NCBI GenBank assembly: GCA_949987565.1
Contig: OX465115.1
Span: 6,080,840-6,144,839, forward strand
Direction: 5' to 3'
DNA length: 64,000 nt
Origin: Luidia sarsii
Lineage: Eukaryota > Echinodermata > Asteroidea > Paxillosida > Luidiidae
The notes under the pieces: generated by a model
The model's input: the letters and a program-made list of their open reading frames with translations, nothing else
Databases searched by the model: none
What the model was told of the DNA's origin: nothing
Translations under genes and position numbers: made by a program
Shown: piece by piece, positions 56,295-64,000 of the stretch
Numbering within the stretch: the stretch's first letter is position 1
Layout: every line of letters starts with the position of its first letter

Positions 56295-59200
56295 CCACCC
56301 GACCAACCAATCAACCACCTGACCAATCAATCATCCAATCAATCGCTCATTCCTTGTCTAGTACTCACAGGTGCAGCTGAAGTTATCTGCCTTGGTGATG
56401 ACCTCACGGAAGAATCCTCCCCACTGCTTGCTGACCTTTCCCACCTCACTCTTTCCATCCGATCCCAAGATCTGAGCAAGATAAAAAGAAAAAGAAAAAA
56501 AGATCATGAAGACACTGTCAACCATGATCCCATCCTAGCTAGGGAAGGCGTCTTAGCTGATAAAAAAAGTCTTAAAATTTAGTGGGCCTGACGTTTCGAT
56601 CCTAGCAGGACCTTTCTCAAAGGCAGAGTGATAAAAAAAGTGTTGGTTTGTTTGTGTGGGGAGGTGACACGGGGGATGCTGGATTGGGGGTTGGTGAATG
56701 ATGGTTCAGCAGGGGGGTGAGGGAGACTCCTACTGCTACACAGAGGATTGGTGGCTCAGTGGTGTCTCACTGAATCATACTTTATTGTCTTTTCATACTC
56801 TTTCCACTGGTATATTGTTTGTTTGGGTTTTATGTTTTGGAAAAGATGTCATTTGCAATCGACCTACTGGCCCTGGGCTGGATTTCACAAAGCCTCCAGC
56901 GCTGTTTGTCATTCTTGACCGTAGTTGACGGGATTGGGTTTCGTATAAAAAAATAAAAAAATATATATATAGGAGGAAAAACCCAAACAAACCCAGGAGC
57001 TTGTACAATGGGTTACTGGTGAAATGCCACAAAGCATGGACTTGCATCTAGCTGTGAATCTACATGCAATTCATTCACCACTTGGCAAAAACATTGATTA
57101 CCTCCCTACGTTGAATAACCCCCCCCCCCAAAAAAAAAAAAAAAAAAATAATGAAAAAAATATAGTCAAACAACAAAGGAAAAACTAACTGGGAACTTTT
57201 GAACAATTTGAAAAATTGGCAACGAAAATCAAAGCTTTTTTTGCCAATTTTTTTAAAATATTTTTTTTTTAGATGAATTCAGCAAAGGCCACCGAGACTT
57301 CCTTCGCCCATGGCAGATTGTACGAGCCAGAGGGGCGTAAGCTGCATGGCGGTTCTTAAGATATATCCCTACTACTCCATATTCATGAACCACTACATTA
57401 TTCCATTTGTTTCATTTCTATGAATCCATCAAGAGACCGAGGAGCATTAACTTGTACTTTCCTCTCACTGAGAACGATGAGAATCCCAAGGAAGGATAGA
57501 GAGCCAGCGCTATGGAAACGTGTGTGACGGTGACAAGATGCGACGCTTGATTTTGAAATTGGGTTTGGGCCTTGGGGGTTTGCAGTCAATGGGACTACTG
57601 CTTACCACAAATTCCACGTCAGCAGTGCAGCAGATGGTCTGACAGGGGCAGCACGGACCACGGATTCTCAGGACAGGATTCCTTGAAGTGTCCAGAATCT
57701 CATACATTGGCTTCCATTTGCTTCCACTACCAACCCCCCCCAAAAAAATATAAAAAAAGGAAAAAAGAGAGAGAGAGAGAGAGAGGGAAAGGGAGGGAGA
57801 TAAAAAAGGAGAGACAAGAGAAGATAACATTGTTAGCGACAGTCATGGTTGTGCTTTGTAGCAGTGAGCAAGGTTTCACAGCCTGGTTGGGCGAAAACCA
57901 CGACTGGACGAAGATTACCATACCACTAGAAGTGGTGCTAAAACTACCTGCATTTTATTTCAAATGGCTGGCCGCGCCAGTTGGTGATGGGCTTCAACTT
58001 GCCAGAGACTATTTCCAACTGTCATTTACCCAGCAAGACACTGCCAAATTCAAATCCTTGCAAGAGTTTTACCAGCCTTGATCCTATGGCCCACTCCGAA
58101 CTGAAGCCACTGTCGGCCATTTTGGCACTCCCAATACAACAGGTTTACCAGCCTTGATCCTATGGCCCACCCTGAACTGAAGCCACTGTCAGCCATTTTG
58201 GCACTCCCAATACAACAGGTTTACCAGCCTTAATCCTATGGCCCACTCGGAACTGAAGCCACTGTCGACCATTTTGCCACTCCCAATACAACAGGTTTGT
58301 CAGCCTTGTTCCCAGGGTCTACTCAGAACTGAAGCCACCATCAGCCATTTTGGCACTCCCAATACAACAGGTTTGCCAGACTTGTTCCCAGGGCCTACTC
58401 AGAACTGAAGCCACCATCAGCCATTTTGGCACTCCCAATACAACAGGTTTGCCAGACTTGTTCCCAGGGTCTACTCAGAACTGAAGCCACCATCAGCCAT
58501 TTTGGCACTCCCAATACAACAGGTTTGTCAGCCTTGTTCCCAGGGTCTACTCAGAACTGAAGCCACCATCAGCCATTTTGGCACTCCCAATACAACAGGT
58601 TTGTCAGCCTTGTTCCCAGGGTCTACTCAGAACTGAAGCCACCATCAGCCATTTTGGCACTCCCAATACAACAGGTTTGTCAGCCTTGTTCCCAGGGTCT
58701 ACTCAGAACTGAAGCCACCGTCAGCCATTTTGGCACTCCCAATACAACAGGTTTGCCAGACTTGTTCCCAGGGCCTACTCAGAGCTGAAGCCACTGTGTG
58801 CAATTACATTGACAATTTCACTGTCTTTTTAAACCAGGGCCCTTACATGTACATGTAATTCAAACGCTGGGCAGTTCTACTCACATCTGACGACAGTAGC
58901 CCACCGTTTGTCCAGGAGGGGACTGAATCTCAATATCCATGGAGCAGCAATCAGTATCAGCACACCAACAGCATCCTGCCCAGAACTTGAACGGCCGCAC
59001 CATTCGAATCACCTCCTACAACCAGATTACAGTAGCAATAGAAGTACATGGTTTTTTAAAAACACATGTTGACATTGCTGACAAATGTTAAATTATTGAG
59101 TCCCGTTTATCTGATGAAGTACATGTAGTGTTAAACTGGGAGGGGGTAGCTACTCTAAAGCAAGGCATTTTAAGCCTCCATCCCTATTGGTGGTAGACTG

Positions 59201-60738
59201 CCAGCCAAGGCTGACAAATAGACCTGGCAGGGGTGACTGGTGCATATACATATATGGTCAAACAACTAAATTTTAAAGAAGACCTACCCTTGACTGGTTG
59301 TCCACAACATGCATTGTAAACCCACGGGATGCACCACAGCAGATCCGGTGACAAAAGTCCGACTCTGTAATAGAAACCAACACAACAGAAAACTCAAATC
59401 TCCACACAACCACGTGAACAACTGTACATGGTCTACACTAGTAGTTAGCATGCTTAACCACTTCGCGCCGGGACCTCCGAATCCGGAACTCCATTGGCTT
59501 GACTATGCAACGGGGCCCACCGAATCCGGGCACCACTATTGTCCACATTCTAAACAAAGACTCTTTTCAGCTTAGAACAAAGCAATATGAAAAGACCCTT
59601 TTTGATGCAAGTTGCCACATGAATTGCAAGATTAGTAGCAGTGATTGTGCAATTGTGGGACTTTTACTGTGGAGGATCGAGGGATGCCGCGCTGCAGCTG
59701 AAAACACGCGGGGGACATTATCTTTGCATGCCACACAGCCCAACGGTCGTCGGTCTGGCATTGGAATTCCCCCACATTCTTTACCTTAATCTGTACGCTC
59801 GTTTGTGGCCGACCAACTCGAAGATTTGACTGCCTGCAGTGGAGGCTGGAGTCTGCGGTCAGGGATTGTCAGCAGCGTACACGCACACACACACACACGT
59901 CCGTTACGGTCCGTTGACGATGCACAAAGGGCCCTTTTTCGAACGGATAATCTCTTGACAAAAGCCACAACGACGTCCGAATTGTGCCAGGTTTTACTCT
60001 CTTGTACCCATAGTATACCCTTATCAATTTATTTCACAGAAATATATTGTTCCGATTGTTTTAGCGAGATTTGAAAATGATGCATTGTTCAAAAAAACCC
60101 GTATGGCGGTCATCGGCGCTGAAAAACCCCCCGGCGCGAAGTGGTTAACCCTGCTCCCAAGCGGAGGTAGAAAAGTCCACCAGGGGTTAAGGGGACATGT
60201 CTCGGCATGTATTTCTTAGGCCATTGCTGTTGAGTGAAAAGGCCTCTCAATTTCATAGAGATATAGTGGAAGGTACACACTAATCTTCACAATTTTGCTT
60301 TTAAGAAAGCACAAAATGTTATGATTCACAAAATCACTTTGCCATCCAAAACTTCACTTGTGTTTCATGGTAAGTAAAGAACTGTTGAATACAAGTCAGA
60401 AGCAATCGCATGGTGGATTTGTAATCCTGTTTATACGGCACAGACTTAACATGCTGAGCAGGTTTTCACGCATGAGCGGGTTAATGATAACAGGGCGCTG
60501 GGCAGTGCTTACCCTCGTAGGCGAAGTAGACTTGCTGTCCCAGTGAGTTCTTGATGGCATAGCGGTTCTTGCACTCGATGTCGGTCAGGGCCTCAAAGAG
60601 CTCAATCTGCTGGTGGATCAGGAGCTGGTCCACCTGGGACAGGTACTCCAGGCCTGGGGGTATGCCCACGATGCTTGCAGGCATGGGCATCCATTGCTGC
60701 CCTCCCTGGCTAGTGGCACCGGGCTGCTTGACCTCTAC
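55532..60738 (-). CDS. Phospholipid scramblase 2 (PLSCR family), 5' end not found
   Basis: Seven exons on the minus strand (60738-60513, 59364-59288, 59015-58885, 57726-57606, 56471-56369, 56086-56028, 55567-55532) join in consistent phases. They encode about 250 residues ending [10 protein letters not shown]. The first exon found carries [20 protein letters not shown], the family hallmark. The cysteine cluster [11 protein letters not shown], the [11 protein letters not shown] segment, [13 protein letters not shown] and a C-terminal helix follow. The family is calcium-activated and membrane-attached by palmitate. The Pro-rich N-terminus and start codon should lie to the right, possibly outside the window. 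The Asp that opens the calcium-binding segment of PLSCR1 is Lys here, as in gene 1. Internal exon lengths equal those of gene 1, which argues for an old duplication. Confidence 0.93.
56028..56086 (-). CDS. Scramblase gene 2, 59-nt exon
   Basis: Acceptor TTTCTAG, donor GTAAGT. Encodes [20 protein letters not shown], the start of the membrane helix. Confidence 0.9.
56133..56350. repeat. (AATC)n microsatellite
   Basis: Tetranucleotide CAAT repeated over about 200 bases, pure at 56160-56230 and then interrupted. It lies in a scramblase gene 2 intron and ends near the next exon's donor. Confidence 0.95.
56369..56471 (-). CDS. Scramblase gene 2, 103-nt exon
   Basis: Acceptor TGCTCAG, donor GTGAGT. 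Encodes [20 protein letters not shown] and [14 protein letters not shown]. Confidence 0.92.
56570..56630. repeat. Single-arm hairpin-family fragment
   Basis: TTAGTGGGCCTGACGTTTCG, ATCCTAGCAGGACCTTTCTC, AAAGGCAGAG: a near-consensus arm without its partner. Confidence 0.8.
56785..56970 (+). mobile_element. Short retroposon with A-rich tail (copy 1)
   Basis: TCATACTCTTTCCACTGGTA through GGGATTGGGTTTCGTATAAA and an A/T-rich tail. About 165 bases are shared, at roughly 94 percent by eye, with 60975-61155. Confidence 0.75.
57606..57726 (-). CDS. Scramblase gene 2, 121-nt exon
   Basis: Acceptor GTTGGTAG, donor GTAAGC. Encodes [20 protein letters not shown] and [18 protein letters not shown]. Confidence 0.93.
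58065..58800. repeat. 76-bp tandem repeat, about 9-10 copies
   Basis: Units contain GAACTGAAGCCAC, GCCATTTTGGCACTCCCAAT and ACAACAGGTTT, spaced by 76 bases (58116, 58192, 58268). GCCATTTTGGC is itself a near-palindrome. It ends about 80 bases before the next exon. Confidence 0.92.
58885..59015 (-). CDS. Scramblase gene 2, 131-nt exon
   Basis: Acceptor GGTTGTAG, donor GTGAGT. Encodes [39 protein letters not shown] and YCRQ. Confidence 0.93.
59288..59364 (-). CDS. Scramblase gene 2, 77-nt exon
   Basis: Acceptor CTATTACAG, donor GTAGGT. Encodes [20 protein letters not shown] and DNQSR. Confidence 0.92.
59458..60144. mobile_element. 687-bp element with TTAA target duplication
   Basis: TTAA precedes CCACTTCGCGCCGGG at 59458, and CCCGGCGCGAAGTGG ends at 60144 before TTAA. 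TTAA duplication is characteristic of the piggyBac superfamily. No transposase frame is seen, so it is non-autonomous. The degraded copy at 40535-41573 shares the TTGTGCCAGGTTT and TATTGTTCC segments. Confidence 0.8.
60230..60485. repeat. Degenerate copy of the 21711-type element
   Basis: CAATTTCATAGAGATATAG, CAAAACTTCACTTGTGTTTC, AAGTAAAGAACTGTTGAATA and GATTTGTAATCCTGTTTATA align with the intact copy at 21711-21953. It ends next to the scramblase exon donor. Confidence 0.7.
60513..60738 (-). CDS. Scramblase gene 2, most 5' exon found
   Basis: Acceptor TGGTCACAG, donor GTAAGC. Encodes [60 protein letters not shown] and QQVYFAYE. An upstream ATG at 60795 in the same frame is probably intronic. 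Confidence 0.93.
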
Positions 60739-60974
60739 CTGTGACCAGACCAAGCAAGGTGCGACAGCACTTGTACAATTAACCCATGTATCCATTATCC
60801 GTCGAGTTACGGGATTTCCCGTAGGACGCAGAAATGCTACAAATGCCGAACTACATGAAATTCCATGTTTTTTTTGGGGGGGGGGGTTGTGAAAATAATG
60901 ATGTTATCCCATTCACTATTCGGTTGATATGGTTTATGATATTTTAGATTTTCTTGTATCATAATAAAGGAAAT

Positions 60975-61155
60975 TTCATACTCTTTCCACTGGTATATAG
61001 TTTGTTTGTGTTTTATGTTTTGGAAAAGCTGTCATTGGCAATTGACCTACTGGCCCTGGGCTGGATTTCACAAAGCCTCCAGCGCTGTTTGTCATTCTTG
61101 ACCGTAGTTGGCGGGATTGGGTTTTGTATAAATAAAAAAAAAATTATTATAATTA
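60975..61155 (+). mobile_element. Short retroposon with A-rich tail (copy 2)
   Basis: TCATACTCTTTCCACTGGTA, GACCTACTGGCCCTGGGCTG and TTGTATAAATAAAAAAAAA. The A-rich end implies reverse transcription of an RNA. Between here and 62900 nothing recognisable is present. Confidence 0.75.
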
Positions 61156-62933
61156 TTATTATATAGTATTATGGTTTCATTTCTTTGATTGATCGTAAGT
61201 TACGATGGGTTTGATGAAATCAACTGCTGGTGTGGTTTTGAAAGATAAGGGTAGTCTGCAGTGACACCAAGTGGAAATGTCTCTCAGTAATGTGAGTACC
61301 AGGGAACATGTCTATGTGCACATGTACAAGTACATGTATGCACATTTAATAGTTCTGAAAAGATTTGGTAGAGTGTCGGTAAACAGTTTGGGCAGGATGC
61401 TACTGTACTGTAGGTGGAATGTTTACATCATCAGTTGACTACCAGTAGATGGAGTCTAACTGGTGAGTTTGAGTCATGCCATTATCCTTGTGAGAGAGGA
61501 CAAAAGGAATGCGTACATGTACTACGTAGGCCTTATAATAATGTGACCCAGTCACCCAGCACAGCGACATGAGGAATATCCCACCAAAACACTTTTCGAG
61601 TAAACAACGCCTGAAGTCAAAGTATCTTCTCAATTCGATAAAAAAAGTTAATGTATATTGGAGGATATTATGTTCAAAGGATTTTTCCAAAATCCCTCTC
61701 TAAATGTTTAAAAAACGAGGATTTCGGGGGAGTGTTTGTGTACTGTTTTCATGAAAATTTCAAGTTCCTGCCTTTTTGAATGGCCACTTTCGAGGAGTTA
61801 CTGTAGAATGGTGCTGCTATAATTTATTGTGTCTGGTACCAAATGAACGAACAAAGTCCCCTTGTACACACCATGTAGTACTATTCCCAACAAAGTTCAC
61901 ACGGAAATAATTTTGATATCATTTGAAAGAAAATGGTATACTCTTTCACATCATCAGCAAATCTCAAAATCTCAAAAGTGGGGGTTATTCCTCATTATGC
62001 TGTGCCGGGTCACATATGTGCGCTACAGTACTGCAGCATACAAAAGAGGAGAGCTAATGCCATTGCACAGCGCTATTGTACATGTAATGTACATGTACAT
62101 GCAGGCATGCAGGAGATGGGGTTACTGCACAGTATTTATGAGTGTTTATTTGCTGTGTCACTGGACAGGCTCCTGCATAACAATGGAAGGCTACTACTAG
62201 GCAGAAATAGACTTGTGTTTGCTTTTGGGATTACACACAGTAGGGAAGGGGGACTAGTGGGGAGAATGTGGAAGCATGGAGGAAGGAAACATCTACTGTA
62301 CAGTCAGCTTCTGAAGAGTTCTCATGCTATTCATGGCAAAGGTACACATGTACATGTAGCAAGGCCAGAATAGCTTGGGATGAAACATGTACAAATTATC
62401 TCTTTCTTTTTGTTACCTTTTTTAAACATGGCATAAAAAACTTTGACTGGATTTGAATCCAAGACCTGTAATTTTGCGGATAGGCAAAGAGATTTGGTAA
62501 TCATTTTTTACATTGTAACGAAACATGATACAGTCGAGGATAGTACCGACAAAAAATGATAGAATCCGTCAAAACTTTCACCTGAAACACGGCCAATTAG
62601 CAATTAGTAATTAGTCATTTAGTAATCATCTTACATGTACATGCGTACTCATTCATTACTACTCATCGAATCATGGCTATGGCTGGCTGTTACATGGAGT
62701 TGTCAAATTGAATGAAAACATAAGCATGGTACTGACTGGTAGTGTGGTACATGTAGATCTGTAGGTACAGCTATTGCATTAAACAGACCATGTACATGTA
62801 CTTGTCCAATATACTACAAATAATAATTAATTATTACATAATTACAGTTCGTTCAAACTTAAAACGTGTAACTTTAGACAAGTCCTGTGTAACTAAGATA
62901 AGTTTGGTAAAATTGTTCTTAGGACACGTTATA

Positions 62934-62994
62934 GTTAAGATCGATCTTTCGGTCAGGGCAGGTCCTACATGTAAGTCCAAAGATCGATCTTAAA
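62934..62994. repeat. Short inverted repeat TAAGATCGATCTTT
   Basis: TTAAGATCGATCTTTCGG near 62935 and CAAAGATCGATCTTAA near 62979 form a 14-base stem around a loop of about 30 bases. Confidence 0.7.
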
Positions 62995-63054
62995 ATAAGA
63001 AGACTGAGTTTCGTGAAATCAGTCCCTACTCCCTAGTATGCAAACTGACATGAC

Positions 63055-63110
63055 TGAAGGTCTTGGATTCAAGTCCCCGTCCAGTTAAAGTTTTCTTCGC
63101 CATTTCTCAA
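63055..63110 (+). repeat. tRNA-like B-box fragment
   Basis: GGTCTTGGATTCAAGTCCCC, GTCCAGTTAAAGTTTTC has the SINE-type B box and tail, like the reversed copies at 7125 and near 62440. Confidence 0.55.
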
Positions 63111-63479
63111 AGTTTTCCATATTCTTATAATTTATTTTGAAATACGTATGGTAATCTCATCTGATTACCAACTGAATGACGAGAGTAAGTCAATGATAAT
63201 GTACATATTGTAATCAGCTAATAATGGCATTTAAATCATGTATATCAGCCTATCCTCTTTGTTTTATCACAGGCAAACAAACATTTATAATCGGAAACAT
63301 GTTTATGTTTCAGATTTACCCTATAGTACCTTATCTGCAACACATATGTACATGTAGGCCTACATGTACATGTACATGTAAATTTGGATCACAGGTAAAA
63401 GTGTGAGTGAAAACGGTACAATTTCAATTGCGTCTGGAATTTGTGTACAGGCAGACAGGGAGATCCCATGAAGATCATA

Positions 63480-63565
63480 GTTTTGCGTTACCAGCGTTCT
63501 TACCATCTGAGCTATCCAGCCCTGAGACACTGTTAGATGGCAGCCTTCCCAAATAGTCAACTACA
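63480..63565 (-). repeat. tRNA-like A-box fragment (7125 family)
   Basis: The minus strand reads GGGCTGGATAGCTCAGATGG, TAAGAACGCTGGTAACGC and, upstream, TTGACTATTTGGGAAGGCTG. Confidence 0.7.
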
Positions 63566-63844
63566 TGTACAGTAGTCTTGCCTTTAAAATCTGGGTCCCA
63601 TGATTATAAATGCGCAATTGAACCAAACTGGAAGTTCAAGTTTCATCTGAAAGCTCCTTTCCTTGACACTTTTTTTGATACATTCATTGGTTTGGAAAGC
63701 ATTTCCTGGAACCTTTTCCAAACTCAAACACAACCTTGACCATTTCCTTTCGGGAACAGAGCGATAAACGGGAAAACAACCATCCACTTTGCCTCGGTGA
63801 TTTTCATGTTCAAAAGAAAAATGTGGAAACTGTACAGGGCCAAC

Positions 63845-64000
63845 AAGGTTTTCCCACGCCACACCTCTACTCGCGGATCTCCATTGGCTTCCAGTTAACC
63901 AGCGCATTGTGTTTAGGACGGCATCGAACATGTTCAAAACTTTTCCCACCTGATATCTTGGATATTCTTGATCTCAGGAAACCCAATCGCCAAGGCCTTC
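63845..64000 (+). pseudogene. LINE reverse transcriptase C-terminal fragment
   Basis: Plus-strand translation gives ATPLLADLHWLPVNQRIVFR and ASNMFKTFPT, then a stop. After a frame shift it continues DILDLRKPNRQGL. LHWLPV-x-QRI is a signature of the reverse transcriptase end of CR1/L2-type non-LTR elements. The copy is broken and runs off the window edge. Confidence 0.6.

Noticed and set aside
56029..56582. Asn-Gln-Ser-Ile repeat frame
   Set aside because: Translation of the AATC microsatellite within a scramblase intron.
57828..58081. Plus-strand frame ending [15 protein letters not shown]...QEFYQP
   Set aside because: Looks fairly protein-like, but it lies inside an intron of the opposite-strand scramblase, matches nothing I know and ends in the 76-bp repeat.
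63584..63949. Minus-strand frame of 121 codons
   Set aside because: It is antisense to the plus-strand LINE reverse transcriptase remnant and has no recognised domain.

Overview
The window is metazoan nuclear DNA, most likely from a marine invertebrate deuterostome. An echinoderm, perhaps a sea star, is my best guess, but nothing in the sequence settles the species. The reasons are GT-AG introns throughout, an animal-type REV1 and scramblase gene content, a Ty3/gypsy element with the Gmr1-type pol order known from deuterostomes, and very dense short palindromic and tRNA-derived repeats. A 200-base assembly gap lies at 19307-19506.

Five protein-coding genes can be reconstructed by joining exons. 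(1) 1422-6692 (+): a phospholipid scramblase whose 5' exon(s) lie left of the window. (2) 7648-10792 (-): class C GPCR 'A', with two frame breaks and a doubled cysteine-rich domain. (3) 14784-20440 (+): class C GPCR 'B', an intact 858-residue receptor, divergently oriented and a mosaic near-copy of A. (4) 37383-51438 (-): a complete 15-exon REV1 translesion polymerase gene of about 1314 residues, with all splice phases consistent. (5) 55532-60738 (-): a second phospholipid scramblase, lacking its most 5' exon(s). Five internal exons of the two scramblases have identical lengths (77, 131, 121, 103, 59 nt).

Between the GPCR and REV1 genes sits a 7.6-kb LTR retrotransposon (23346-30944, minus strand). 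It has one 1506-codon gag-pol frame in the order gag, protease, integrase, reverse transcriptase, RNase H. A 5-bp target duplication and near-identical LTRs point to a recent insertion. To its right is a 1.45-kb tandem duplication whose units each start with a roughly 102-bp hairpin satellite.

The remaining space is mostly repeats: a 78-82 bp satellite at the left edge, GACA and GTGAGGTCC minisatellites in scramblase introns, a 1.1-kb purine-rich tract between the two GPCR genes, a 370-390 bp inverted-repeat element family (one copy with its terminus amplified into a 22-bp minisatellite beside a REV1 exon), a hairpin family whose best copies have 12-13 bp target duplications, a Mutator-like and a TTAA-type inverted-repeat element, and tRNA-derived fragments. 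Functionally the genes are unrelated: lipid scrambling, ligand sensing and DNA damage tolerance. No operon-like logic applies.
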